DNA of 64,000 bases, from NCBI GenBank assembly GCA_049293015.1, contig JBATSB010000203.1, positions 3,839 through 67,838 on the forward strand. The letters run 5' to 3'. Made by a program: the position numbers and the translations under genes. Source of the stretch: UBA2330 sp049293015. Lineage in GTDB: Bacteria; Bacteroidota; Ignavibacteria; Tepidaquicellales; Tepidaquicellaceae. Below the pieces are notes generated by a model. That model was not told the DNA's origin. It searched no databases and saw only the letters and a program-made list of their open reading frames with translations. Below, piece by piece: positions 53,075 through 62,270 of this stretch (the stretch's first letter is position 1; the number at the start of each line of letters is the position of its first letter).

Positions 53075-56026
53075 TTATTTTATAACAACCATCCTCTTCG
53101 AATCTGTAAAGTTTGTTACACCACCTGAGAAATTTAATCTATAGATATAAACTCCACTTGCCAGATCATATGCCGAAACTGATCTTGTGTAATTTCCTGC
53201 TGATACATTTTCATTTAAAATATTCTTAACTTTTCTACCAGTAACATCATAAAGTTCAATATTGACTTTTCCGTCGAAAGGCAGACTGAAATTTATATTC
53301 GTCTCAGGATTAAATGGGTTAGGATAATTTTGAGATAAATAAAATTTATCAGGTATTTCTATTGAAATATTTACGCCAAGTTCATAATGCCTGAAATTTC
53401 CGTTAAAGTCTTTCTGCTTTAATCTGTATGAATAACTTCCCGTCGAAAGTTTATTGTCTGTATATGAATATGAATTTATATTTGAAGAATTTCCAATGCC
53501 TTTCACAAAACCTATCTTGGACCATTCGCCGTTTTGAATTTTCCTCTCAATATCAAAACCCGAATTATTAATCTCTGAAGATGTACTCCAGTTTAAAATA
53601 ACATTGTTGTTATTTACCTGATGACTGAAAGTATTCAGCTCGACAGGAAGCACAACATCACTTCTGAAAACACCTCTGCCGTGTGTGAATGCAAACAGAT
53701 AATCTGTATCTTTTTGTAATACAAGTTCATCTACCGGTACATAATCCGGAATACCTGCACCCATAAGTGTCCATGAGGTTCCAAAGTCCATAGATTTATA
53801 TACCCCGGCTTCTGTTCCTATCCAGATCGTCAGTGGTTCGATCGGATCAAACACGGCAGAGTGAACAGGAATATTTGGCAGACCAACAGATATATCAATC
53901 CAAAACGCTCCACCGGCAGTTGTCAGCCATACATGTTTTGCAGAAAAAGGCGGAGAGATATTGAAACCTGAATAGCATGCAATTATAGTTTCAGGATCAC
54001 CGGACTTTGTGACAATTCTTCTTACATAAGCTCCGTTATGTGGAGGTGGTGTGATCGGAAACCAGATATTACCAAGACCAAAAGCCGGATCAAGAGTTGT
54101 ACATTTATAAATTTTCCCGTCAGTTGTACCAATATATCCTTTATAAGGAGCACTGCCTTCGACCACTGTTACAGCAGATATAAAATGTCCCGGAGCTGCT
54201 GCACCGCCGACAGCAGTCCAGTTTGCTGCACCGTTTGTAGTCAGCCAAACTTCATTTGAGCCGGCGATCAAAACTTCAGACGTAACAGGATTCATTGAAA
54301 ATGGAGCAATGAATAAACATTCAATTGGTGAACCTGCATCTGTAAGACCTGTAGTAGCATCGGTCCAGGTAGTACCTCCGTCTGTAGTCTTGCTCATTTG
54401 AAGATTAACATATTCCTCATAAAAAGTCATTGGGTCTGTCTGAGACTGGGCAGAATATCCGCCGTCACCGCCATATACTTCAGACCAGTCTGATCCTGAC
54501 GTAAATTTTAAGTGACCATTGTCTTGTGTTCCTCCATGAATAGTGGGACCCATTTTATAAACTGCACCGCTGAAAAATTGTGTAATGAAAAGTTCATTAT
54601 TTAATTCAGTCCAGGAAGTACCGGAATTAGTAGATTTATAAACACCTCCGTCATTTCCTGAATATAAAACACCTGGTGAATCCGGATCAAATGCAATTAC
54701 ATGATGATCAGCATGTACTACAGGTGTTCCATAAAATGAATGCCAGTAGGACATCTGCGACCAGGTCGAACCATAATCGGTTGATTTCATCATATCAACT
54801 CCGCCAACAAATAAATTATCGGAATCAAACGGATCTACTGCAATTACATTATCATACCAGCCCTGGGTACCAAGATAAGACATTGTATCAGTTGAAACAA
54901 TTTTAGGTGGAGATGAAACAGTAGTCCAGTCAGTTCCCTGATTAGTCGAACGGTAAATGCCTTTTAATCCGGCATCACCTGCCTTTGAAAAATCCTCAGA
55001 TTCTAAAACTGCATAGACAGTGTCTTTGTGAGAAGGATCCTGAGTCATAGCAATTCTCTTATATCCTGAAACAGGCAGACCTGAAGTAATTAGAGACCAG
55101 TTCGTTCCACCGTTTGATGTTTTGTAAATGCCTCCGTAAGTTGTCATATTTTTATTTACTGCAAATAAAATTACCGAAGGTGTATAAGCAATGACATCAC
55201 AGGGATTAAAATAATTTGTAGCAGATGCTGTTGGACTAATTTTAGTCCAGAATGATCCGCCGTTTGTACTTTTATATAATCCACCCGCAGTAGTATAATC
55301 TCCTAATCCATGTTTTGTATATCTGTTTTTTGTTGCAGCATAAATATTTCCAGCATCATCCTGAGACATTCTCAATACATTTCTGAAAGGATCAGGAGTA
55401 GGGACATAAGTACCTATAAGCTTTTCCCACGTCCCTCCGAAATCAGTAGATTTAAAAATACCGCCGCCATAAACTGCATCTCCATTTCCCCAGCCTTCGC
55501 CGCTTCCTGCATAAATAATATCAGGATCAGTTCCGTCCTGCAGCATACATCCAATTGAAACAGGATTATCTTCTTCCATTGCGGGAGACCAGTTAGCTCC
55601 GCCGTTTGTAGTTTTCCAGACGCCACCTGCTACTGCACCTGCAAGCATATGAGTCGGTGTGGTAGGATGAATAATTAAGGAACGGATCCTGCCGCCGATA
55701 TTTCCAGGACCTATTGAGATCCAGCCTACACCTGCATTGTCCAAATCTGCTGCAGAATTATTTTGTTTTGCATATTCAATAGCTTTGATCCTCATTTCAT
55801 AAACATCAATATAAGTATCTTTAGAATCATTTGAAGATGTAAGCATATTGTATCTGTACTCGCTTGCAGCAAAAGGATTATCTTTCACTCCCTGTGTATA
55901 TGCAACAGGTATGTCAGAATTTTCTTTGCCGGTCTGATCCATTATGTCAATGTCTTTTGTGAAGTAGAAAATTAAGAGGGTGGTGAGAACAAAGAATAAT
56001 GAAAAAATAGTAATTTTATTTTTCAT
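53075..56026 (-). CDS. BNR/sialidase-type beta-propeller protein with T9SS sorting domain
   Basis: 983 residues. A hydrophobic N-terminal signal (7-22) and a short propeptide-like stretch come first. From about 105 there are many BNR-type blades with the S/T-x-D/N-x-G-x-x-W core: KTTNGGANWSPA, KSTDFGGTWEKL, KSTNGGSFWTKI, KTSNGGTNWSLI, RSTNQGTDWTTV, KSTDYGSTWSQM and others to about 780. PVELNSFSHQV opens a linker module at 795, and NYPNPFNPETNI starts the sorting domain near 900, ending SKRMVVIK. Such proteins bind or cleave glycans in some families and resemble VPS10/sortilin folds; no catalytic residues of sialidases were recognised. Confidence 0.85.
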   Translation of the reverse strand: MKNKITIFSLFFVLTTLLIFYFTKDIDIMDQTGKENSDIPVAYTQGVKDNPFAASEYRYNMLTSSNDSKDTYIDVYEMRIKAIEYAKQNNSAADLDNAGVGWISIGPGNIGGRIRSLIIHPTTPTHMLAGAVAGGVWKTTNGGANWSPAMEEDNPVSIGCMLQDGTDPDIIYAGSGEGWGNGDAVYGGGIFKSTDFGGTWEKLIGTYVPTPDPFRNVLRMSQDDAGNIYAATKNRYTKHGLGDYTTAGGLYKSTNGGSFWTKISPTASATNYFNPCDVIAYTPSVILFAVNKNMTTYGGIYKTSNGGTNWSLITSGLPVSGYKRIAMTQDPSHKDTVYAVLESEDFSKAGDAGLKGIYRSTNQGTDWTTVSSPPKIVSTDTMSYLGTQGWYDNVIAVDPFDSDNLFVGGVDMMKSTDYGSTWSQMSYWHSFYGTPVVHADHHVIAFDPDSPGVLYSGNDGGVYKSTNSGTSWTELNNELFITQFFSGAVYKMGPTIHGGTQDNGHLKFTSGSDWSEVYGGDGGYSAQSQTDPMTFYEEYVNLQMSKTTDGGTTWTDATTGLTDAGSPIECLFIAPFSMNPVTSEVLIAGSNEVWLTTNGAANWTAVGGAAAPGHFISAVTVVEGSAPYKGYIGTTDGKIYKCTTLDPAFGLGNIWFPITPPPHNGAYVRRIVTKSGDPETIIACYSGFNISPPFSAKHVWLTTAGGAFWIDISVGLPNIPVHSAVFDPIEPLTIWIGTEAGVYKSMDFGTSWTLMGAGIPDYVPVDELVLQKDTDYLFAFTHGRGVFRSDVVLPVELNTFSHQVNNNNVILNWSTSSEINNSGFDIERKIQNGEWSKIGFVKGIGNSSNINSYSYTDNKLSTGSYSYRLKQKDFNGNFRHYELGVNISIEIPDKFYLSQNYPNPFNPETNINFSLPFDGKVNIELYDVTGRKVKNILNENVSAGNYTRSVSAYDLASGVYIYRLNFSGGVTNFTDSKRMVVIK

Positions 56027-56382
56027 GGTTTTCTTGGTTTAAGTTTTTAAAAACTTACTTTTTCTTTGTATAAATGACAAGCACAAAAATTTTTTTGGAG
56101 AAAATTTTATTTAGAGATTTGTATACAATTACTTTAATATTTAATATCGAAATATCTGTAATGAAAATACTTATACTGTTTGCTTTGTCTCGATACTTTT
56201 AGGTAAACTATGCAATCTCAGATTCAATAGTCAGATTTTTGAATGTTCATCTGAGACTCTGCCCGGAGGTGTTTTTAAAATTAATTGTGTCTAAAGGAAT
56301 TCCAGTCAAACATGAAAATATATTTCTATAGTTTTACCTAATAGGAAATAAAAAATTTTTTCATTTTTTTTATTTTTAAATA
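56027..56382. other. Divergent intergenic region before iscR
   Basis: 356 bases, AT-rich, expected to carry promoters for the propeller gene (minus) and iscR (plus). Apart from the operator at its right edge, nothing was recognised. Confidence 0.55.
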
Positions 56383-56397
56383 GGACTATATTAGTCC
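56383..56397 (+). promoter_or_regulatory. IscR-type operator
   Basis: GGACTATATTAGTCC is a perfect 6-3-6 dyad. Its core, GACTATATTAGTC, matches the known type-1 IscR consensus core GACTRWWWYAGTC at every position. It lies 13 bases before the Rrf2-family start codon, so binding would block the promoter or transcription start. Autorepression by the encoded regulator is inferred. Confidence 0.8.
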
Positions 56398-56410
56398 AAA
56401 TTAAAATTTA

Positions 56411-56812
56411 ATGATCAGAATTTCCAAAAAAGTTGAATATGCATTGATGGCATTAAAGTTTATATCAGAATCAGATAACAGGTTAGTAACTGCAAGAGAA
56501 ATTTCCGATACGAAAAAAATCCCTTACGATCTTTTATCAAAGATACTTCAAAAATTAAAAAATGAAGAGATCCTTTTGTCAAATCAGGGGAGCAGCGGTG
56601 GGTATTCAATGAATAAAAGAACGGATGAAATTTATCTGTACAATCTGATGAATATGCTCGATGGAGAAATAGCAATTGCTGACTGTCTAACTGAAAATAA
56701 GGAGAAAGATTGCTGCCTAGAAGACACTTGTACAATAAAGTCACCGGTGACTAAACTGCAAAAAGAAATTGAAAATCTTTTTAAAAATAAAACTATATCG
56801 GATTTTGTCTGA
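56411..56812 (+). CDS. iscR: Rrf2-family transcriptional regulator, IscR-type
   Basis: 133 residues. A winged-helix domain starts MIRISKKVEYALMALKFI; LSKILQKLKNEEILLSNQGSSGGYSM is the recognition helix and wing of the Rrf2 family. Cysteines in the C-terminal third (DC, then CC after eight residues, then C after four more) could bind the [2Fe-2S] cluster that tells the regulator about iron-sulfur status; the spacing differs slightly from the C-x5-C-x5-C of E. coli IscR. It precedes iscS and iscA and has its likely operator just upstream. Confidence 0.88.
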   Translation: MIRISKKVEYALMALKFISESDNRLVTAREISDTKKIPYDLLSKILQKLKNEEILLSNQGSSGGYSMNKRTDEIYLYNLMNMLDGEIAIADCLTENKEKDCCLEDTCTIKSPVTKLQKEIENLFKNKTISDFV

Positions 56813-56833
56813 TAAAACTAAATTTAACTGCTG

Positions 56834-58006
56834 ATGAATTTTCCTATTTACATGGATTATAATGCTACTACTCCTGTAGATCCTGAAGTACTCGAAGAAA
56901 TGATACCATATTTTTGTGAAAATTTTGGAAATGCATCCAGTGCTAATCATAAGTTCGGATGGAATGCCGAAGAAGCCGTTTCAAAAGCCAGAAAAAATGT
57001 AGCTGATCTTATCAATGCTAATCCAAGAGAAATTATTTTTACGGCAGGCTCGACTGAAGCAAATAATATCTCTTTAAAAGGTGTAGCAGAAATTTATGAA
57101 GGAAAAGGAAATCACATTATTACGTGCACTTCAGAGCATAAAGCCATTCTGGAAACATGCGAGTATCTTGAGTCAAGAGGGTTTGAAGTTACTTATTTGA
57201 AAGTAGATAAGGATGGATTGATAGATCTTGAAGACTTGAAAAATGCTATAACAGACAAAACGATCTTAGTTAGTATAATGGCTGCAAATAATGAAATTGG
57301 AACTATTCAGCCTGTCGAAGAAATTGGAAATATATGCAGGGAAAATGGAGTTTTGTTTCATACAGATGCAACTCAGGCAGTTGGTAAAATTCCTGTGGAT
57401 GTACAGAAGATGAACATTGATCTTATGAGTATATCAGCTCATAAATTTTATGGACCGAAAGGTGTCGGAGCATTATATGTAAGGAGTAAAGAACCGAGAG
57501 TAAATTTCACTAAACAAATGCACGGAGGCAGCCAGGAAAAAGGATTAAGAGGAGGTACACTCAACGTACCCGGAATTGTCGGATTGGGAAAAGCATGTGA
57601 GATCAGTATGAATATGATGAATCAGGAAATGGAAAAACACATTGCATACAGAGATAGGATCATTCATGCACTTTTAAAAATAGAAGATGTTTATCTTAAC
57701 GGACACAGGACAAACCGATTGACAAACAACATTAACTTCAGCATTGGTAAAATAAATATTGAGAGTCTTCTCGGAGATCTGAGGGATATTGCATTATCTA
57801 CCGGTAGCGCATGTACATCTTCTTCAATGGCTCCATCTCACGTTCTTAGTGCGATAGGCAGGGAAGATGATCTTGCAAGGTCCTCTATCAGAATCAGTTT
57901 TGGAAGATTTACGACAAAAGAAGAAATTGATTATCTTATAGAGAAGCTGACTTCAAATATTTTAAAATTAAGAGAAGAAGCACCAGAGTTTCAGATTACA
58001 AAATAG
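56834..58006 (+). CDS. iscS: Cysteine desulfurase
   Basis: PLP enzyme that takes sulfur from cysteine for Fe-S clusters and tRNA thiolation. The PLP lysine is in SAHKFYGPKG (about residue 203); the active cysteine is in STGSACTSSSMAPSHVL (about 325), the mobile loop typical of group I (IscS/NifS) enzymes. N-terminal YMDYNATTPVDPEV and HTDATQAVGK are also canonical. Length is 390 residues. It begins 21 bases after iscR. Because no scaffold gene follows, the sulfur acceptor is not obvious from this locus. Confidence 0.95.
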   Translation: MNFPIYMDYNATTPVDPEVLEEMIPYFCENFGNASSANHKFGWNAEEAVSKARKNVADLINANPREIIFTAGSTEANNISLKGVAEIYEGKGNHIITCTSEHKAILETCEYLESRGFEVTYLKVDKDGLIDLEDLKNAITDKTILVSIMAANNEIGTIQPVEEIGNICRENGVLFHTDATQAVGKIPVDVQKMNIDLMSISAHKFYGPKGVGALYVRSKEPRVNFTKQMHGGSQEKGLRGGTLNVPGIVGLGKACEISMNMMNQEMEKHIAYRDRIIHALLKIEDVYLNGHRTNRLTNNINFSIGKINIESLLGDLRDIALSTGSACTSSSMAPSHVLSAIGREDDLARSSIRISFGRFTTKEEIDYLIEKLTSNILKLREEAPEFQITK

Positions 58007-58047
58007 TTTTTTTAAAAAAATAATTAAAATATTTAATTAAATATATT

Positions 58048-58413
58048 ATGACAGAAGTAAAAGAATTCATTCCGGGTGTCAGTGAAGATGTGAACATAAC
58101 TGACAAAGCTATAAAGGAAGTAAAAAAAATAATGGAAGAAAAAAAAGTTCCGGAAAATTACGGACTAAGAGTAGGAGTAAAAGGCGGCGGATGCTCAGGA
58201 ATGACATATTCACTTGGATTTGATCCGGATGAGAGAACAGGTGATACAGTCATTGAAAAAGACGGTATAAAAATATTTATAGATATGAAAAGCGTACTAT
58301 ATTTATCAGGAACTGAAATAGATTTTACAGACGGGCTGACCGGAAGAGGTTTTGAATTTAATAATCCTCAAGCTGTGAAGACATGCGGCTGCGGTAGTTC
58401 TTTTGGAGTCTGA
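58048..58413 (+). CDS. iscA: A-type iron-sulfur carrier protein (IscA/ErpA/HesB)
   Basis: 121 residues. The three cluster cysteines are in GGGCSGMTYSL and TCGCGSSFGV, the A-type carrier pattern C-x(about 60)-C-x-C. These proteins pass [4Fe-4S] clusters to apoenzymes. IspG, IspH, RimO and QueE are Fe-S enzymes encoded in this window and would be natural clients, though that is inference. It lies 41 bases after iscS, in the place where iscU would often stand. Confidence 0.93.
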   Translation: MTEVKEFIPGVSEDVNITDKAIKEVKKIMEEKKVPENYGLRVGVKGGGCSGMTYSLGFDPDERTGDTVIEKDGIKIFIDMKSVLYLSGTEIDFTDGLTGRGFEFNNPQAVKTCGCGSSFGV

Positions 58414-58523
58414 TTTAATTTGAATAAATAGCTCTAATGAATTACTACTGTAATCAATATACTTAAATAATTTACGAGTAAAATAATGTTCAGTATTTTT
58501 ATGAAAATTAGAAATGATTGCTA

Positions 58524-59282
58524 ATGAAAAGAAGAAAATTTATAATCGGAAGTATTGCAGGAGCTGGATTGTTTGCTTTCGACAGAAATAAAGTGCTAAC
58601 TGAAACAGAAAATCAATTAATTAATAATAATCAAAAAGGAGAAATTAGTAAAATGGCTTACGAATGGAAATTTAATCCAAGACCTTACTCAGACGAAGAA
58701 GCAGCAGAACTGCTGGCTGAAGTAATAGATGCTGATACTGCAAACTGGCATTACAATACTCATCATAAAGGTTATGTAACTTTTATGAATAAGATCGAAA
58801 CAGAACTTGAAACTGCAGACAGATCAACTGCAAACGGAAATTACAGTAACGTTGGAGAACTTAAAAGAAGATTCACATGGAACCATGCAGGTGCATTACT
58901 TCATGACGTTTACTGGGAAGTTTTAGGTGGTGACGGCGATACTTCTAAAGGACCTGAAGTAGTCTCAGCTATTGAAAAAGAATTCGGATCGATAGATAAC
59001 TGGAAGGCAGATTTTAAAGCTACTGCAATTTCTGCGAAATTGTCAGGCTGGGCTGTTTTGACATATGATCAGCTTTACAGCGAAAGGCTATTAGATATTC
59101 TTGTAGATGAGCATCATTATGGTGCTATCTGGGGTGGAATTCCGATAATATGCTGTGATGTGTTTGAGCATGCTTATTATCACAAAGACGGTCCCGGCAG
59201 AGCAACATATATTGATAACTTTTTCAAGAATCTGAACTGGGCTAGGATCAATGATAGGTATAAAAAGTATGCAGTAAAATAA
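58524..59282 (+). CDS. Iron/manganese superoxide dismutase with Tat-like leader
   Basis: SOD turns superoxide into peroxide and oxygen. The metal ligands are the first-helix His in NTHHKGY, the second His in LLHDVYWEVL, and Asp and His in CDVFEHAYY. The 45 residues before the usual start are unusual: MKRRKFIIGSIAGAGLFAF looks like a twin-arginine signal peptide. The ATG at 58524 is preferred over the in-frame TTG at 58518. A second in-frame ATG at 58653 (MAYEWKF) is preceded by AAGGAG, so a leaderless cytosolic form may also be made. Metal specificity cannot be decided by eye. Confidence 0.9.
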   Translation: MKRRKFIIGSIAGAGLFAFDRNKVLTETENQLINNNQKGEISKMAYEWKFNPRPYSDEEAAELLAEVIDADTANWHYNTHHKGYVTFMNKIETELETADRSTANGNYSNVGELKRRFTWNHAGALLHDVYWEVLGGDGDTSKGPEVVSAIEKEFGSIDNWKADFKATAISAKLSGWAVLTYDQLYSERLLDILVDEHHYGAIWGGIPIICCDVFEHAYYHKDGPGRATYIDNFFKNLNWARINDRYKKYAVK

Positions 59283-59303
59283 TAAATAATTAATTATTTT
59301 GTT

Positions 59304-59335
59304 AAGGGCATTTTATTAATGCCCTTTTATTTATT
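59304..59335 (+). terminator. Terminator after the superoxide dismutase
   Basis: AAGGGCATT/AATGCCCTT, 9-bp stem with a five-base loop, then a T-rich tail. Confidence 0.9.
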
Positions 59336-59358
59336 TACACAATATTAATTTTTAATTC

Positions 59359-59916
59359 TTGAAAAGATTTTTTGCATCTATAATAATTGTTTTCGTTTTT
59401 TCTTCAGTTTTTATTTCCTGTGACAAAAAAAACACAGAACAAACAGAGGTCAATAATAAAGTTTTCAGTTGGAGACATGAATTAAAAATTTCTGATATAC
59501 CGGATACACCAGTAAAGGGATTTTTAAAAGGTAAAGAAATCGAATTTAAATATATCAATTTTGAAGACTGGAGAGGAAGCGGTGACAATGTTTTAAATTT
59601 CAGTAATCTGATCCCTAAGAATAGCTGCGGATTTATTGAGAATGATAATTCATTTCAATTGATGAAAAAAGCCGGTGAGATAAAAATTGGAGAGTTGATA
59701 AAATCCTCATTCGATCAGAATCTTGATGGATTTACTGCATATTATGAAATTGCAGACTCTACAAATCCAGTAAAATCAACTGTTGAGTGGAATTGTATCT
59801 TAGTTATAACTTCAAAAGAAGAAAAAACTATCAAAGGAAAAATTGCAATGTGTTTCAAGGATGATACTAAAAGCTGGATAGCTGGTACATTTGAAGCAAT
59901 CAGATGTTACAATTAA
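59359..59916 (+). CDS. Lipoprotein of unknown function
   Basis: 185 residues from a TTG start. The signal ends VFISC with Cys at 21, a lipobox. The mature part begins with a Lys/Glu/Asn linker and then a compact beta-rich domain (SDIPDTPVKGFLKGKEIEFKY, FDQNLDGFTAYYEIAD, KTIKGKIAMCFKDDTKSWIAGTFEA). Two cysteines (about 97 and 154) could form a disulfide. No family was recognised. It stands immediately before a second small lipoprotein gene. Confidence 0.75.
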   Translation: MKRFFASIIIVFVFSSVFISCDKKNTEQTEVNNKVFSWRHELKISDIPDTPVKGFLKGKEIEFKYINFEDWRGSGDNVLNFSNLIPKNSCGFIENDNSFQLMKKAGEIKIGELIKSSFDQNLDGFTAYYEIADSTNPVKSTVEWNCILVITSKEEKTIKGKIAMCFKDDTKSWIAGTFEAIRCYN

Positions 59917-59943
59917 AAAAATAATTAATAACGAATAATATAC

Positions 59944-60459
59944 ATGAAAAAAATTTTATTTTCTGTTTTTTTTATTTCAGCACTTGTCTTAACAGGCTGT
60001 GATAATAAAAATAAGGAAGCTGTAAAAGAAGGTAATGAGAGGGAAAAAGAAATGACAGAATCGAATGAGAATCAGATTAAAGAGGAAGTTAATAAAAATG
60101 AATCTACAAATTCTGAAGACCAGTCAAAAGTTGAAAATGAACTTGGAATGACACCAGGACTTCCTGCTGATTTCCCCAAAGACATTCCTCAGCCAAAGAA
60201 TGCAAAAGTATTAGGTTCTCTGAATTCTTCCGAAGGTACAGTAGTTACATTTGAGTCAAATGATAAAGTCCTTGATATTGTTGAATTCTATAAAGAGGAA
60301 ATGAAAAAAGGCGGATATACTTTATCAGAAGAAGGTGAGTCACTTGTCAGTGATAAAGGCGGTCTGATAAACTGGTCCAAGGGCGATAAAATTGCAGGAC
60401 TAATGCTAGGGTTTGATAAAGATAAAAATATAACATCGCTCGTTATCACATATAATTAA
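59944..60459 (+). CDS. Lipoprotein of unknown function
   Basis: 171 residues. Signal ends VLTGC, Cys at 19. A highly charged linker (residues 20-65, Glu/Lys/Asn) leads to a small domain from about 68: GLPADFPKDIPQPKNAKVLGSLNS, then VVTFESNDKVLDIVEFYKEEMKKGGY and ISW-like NWSKGDKIAGLMLGF. This alpha/beta arrangement is found in small periplasmic proteins of uncharacterised families. It is 27 bases after the other lipoprotein and ends with a terminator. Confidence 0.75.
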   Translation: MKKILFSVFFISALVLTGCDNKNKEAVKEGNEREKEMTESNENQIKEEVNKNESTNSEDQSKVENELGMTPGLPADFPKDIPQPKNAKVLGSLNSSEGTVVTFESNDKVLDIVEFYKEEMKKGGYTLSEEGESLVSDKGGLINWSKGDKIAGLMLGFDKDKNITSLVITYN

Positions 60460-60478
60460 TACCACTAAAAATATTTGA

Positions 60479-60522
60479 AAAAACTTTTGAGTGAGAGTGA
60501 TTCATTCGAAAGTTTTTTTTAT
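60479..60522 (+). terminator. Terminator after the lipoprotein pair
   Basis: An imperfect stem, AAACTTTTGAGTGA facing TCATTCGAAAGTTT, closes before a run of T. Confidence 0.8.
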
Positions 60523-60534
60523 TTTAATTGCTGA

Positions 60535-61179
60535 ATGGATGAATTCACAGATCTGCCAATATTTCCACTGAACGTCGTTATGTTTCCACATGCAAAAATA
60601 GAACTGCATATATTTGAAGAGAGATACAAAAAAATGATAAATGACTGTATTGATGACAGTAAAATTTTTGGAATAAATTTATTTGAAAATGAAAAAATTT
60701 TTCTGACCGGGTGTACTGCAGATATCAATGATGTAAAAAGGAAAAATAATACCGGCGAATTTGATATTGTCGCAAAAGGATTAAGAAGATATGAGGTCAT
60801 GAACTATGAAATGAATAAGGAAGGATATTTTATAGCTGAAGTAATTTATTCTAAGAATAGTAATTTTGTTTCTGATAATATTAAGTTTTATGAAACAGTA
60901 AATAATTATAATGAACTTACAGATATTGTTTATAAAGGCAGCATAAAACCGATTGATCCTGAGGATTTAAAATGGCAGACCGGTGAACATTCTCCGTCTT
61001 TTCTCATGGCGGAAAAATGCGGATTGAACATTAATGAAAGACAAAATCTATTAGAAATAAATAATGAAGATGACAGAATATTTTTCATGCTGAATTATTT
61101 TAATGATATAATGCCTAAGCTTAAAGATGCAGACAGGATTGCAAAAATAATAATGAGTAACGGTTATCTGGTTCAGTAA
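60535..61179 (+). CDS. LON substrate-binding domain protein
   Basis: 214 residues. LPIFPLNVVMFPHAKIELHIFEERYKKM is the start of the LON N-terminal domain; GLRRYEV and YFIAEVIY follow at the usual spacing. No AAA+ or protease domain is present, so it is a stand-alone LON-N protein as found in many bacteria. Such proteins probably bind unfolded substrates; partners are unknown. Its gene is 17 bases before the heptosyltransferase gene. Confidence 0.88.
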   Translation: MDEFTDLPIFPLNVVMFPHAKIELHIFEERYKKMINDCIDDSKIFGINLFENEKIFLTGCTADINDVKRKNNTGEFDIVAKGLRRYEVMNYEMNKEGYFIAEVIYSKNSNFVSDNIKFYETVNNYNELTDIVYKGSIKPIDPEDLKWQTGEHSPSFLMAEKCGLNINERQNLLEINNEDDRIFFMLNYFNDIMPKLKDADRIAKIIMSNGYLVQ

Positions 61180-61196
61180 TTTCTGATTATATATTT

Positions 61197-62192
61197 ATGA
61201 TCGAAAAAGACAAAGTTAAAAATATATTAGTTACGAGAACTGACAGACTCGGGGACGTGATACTTACTTTACCTTTGTTATCTTGTCTTAAAAAGGTCTT
61301 TCCTGATGCAAAATTATTTTTTCTTGTTAATGTATCTCTGAAGGGACTTTTAGAATGTTATGAAGGAATTGATGAGATAATTTACACTAATGATTTAAAA
61401 GACAAGGATGCTCTTACAGAAATTATCAGATCCAAAGAAATCGACATGGCAATAAATGTCAAACCTGATTTTAATCTTGCATCAATTTTTTACCGGTTAG
61501 GAATAAAATACAGGATTGGTACAGCTTACAGATGGTTCTCATTTTTGTATAACTATAAGGTACGTATTCACAGAAAACGCTCAGATCTTCATGAATCAGA
61601 ACTTAACTTATTAATGATAAAAAGTTTTTTTAATGAAGAATGCGGAAATGAGTTAGGTAAATTTAATATTGAAGAATCAAAAAAGTTCAGACTGACTCAA
61701 AAGCTTTCCAAATTTAACTTTGAACTTTCTGAAAAATATGTAATCATACATCCGGGCAGCGGAGGTTCTGCAAAAGATTTCCCTGCGGATAAATTTATTG
61801 AATTTACAAAAATGTTCAGTATAGATTATGAAAATTTTAAAGTTGTATTAACAGGTTTACAAGGTGAAAATGAACTGTCAGAAAAGATAATCATTGGATC
61901 CGGAATAGAAAAATCGGCTGTAAATCTATGCGGAAAGCTTGACCTTGGAGAAATGCTGATGCTTATAAATGATTGCAGTCTTTTTATTTCAAACTCTACT
62001 GGACCTATTCATATAGCAGGTGCGTTGAATAAAAAGATCATTGGTTTTTATCCAAATGAAAAACCAATGCATGCTGGTAGGTGGAAACCTCTTGGAAATG
62101 ATGTGGAAATATTATCACCTGAATCTACTAAAGATGAAATGATTGAAATTGATTCAAAAAAAATTATGAATGCAGTTAAAAAATTAATATAA
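61197..62192 (+). CDS. Glycosyltransferase family 9 (heptosyltransferase-like)
   Basis: 331 residues with two Rossmann-like domains. NILVTRTDRLGDVILTLPLL is the GT9 N-terminal motif; the ADP-heptose binding half has IIHPGSGGSAKDFPADKF and SNSTGPIHIAGAL near residues 180-285. GT9 enzymes such as WaaC, WaaF and WaaQ add heptose to the lipopolysaccharide inner core at the inner face of the inner membrane. Outer-membrane proteins elsewhere in the window fit an LPS-containing organism. The exact acceptor is unknown; no other LPS gene is adjacent. Confidence 0.9.
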   Translation: MIEKDKVKNILVTRTDRLGDVILTLPLLSCLKKVFPDAKLFFLVNVSLKGLLECYEGIDEIIYTNDLKDKDALTEIIRSKEIDMAINVKPDFNLASIFYRLGIKYRIGTAYRWFSFLYNYKVRIHRKRSDLHESELNLLMIKSFFNEECGNELGKFNIEESKKFRLTQKLSKFNFELSEKYVIIHPGSGGSAKDFPADKFIEFTKMFSIDYENFKVVLTGLQGENELSEKIIIGSGIEKSAVNLCGKLDLGEMLMLINDCSLFISNSTGPIHIAGALNKKIIGFYPNEKPMHAGRWKPLGNDVEILSPESTKDEMIEIDSKKIMNAVKKLI

Positions 62193-62270
62193 ATTTTTTA
62201 ATTTGTACAGAACAATAATTGATTTACGTTGTTAAAGATTTTGTTTATAAAATAAATTTAAATAATTATT

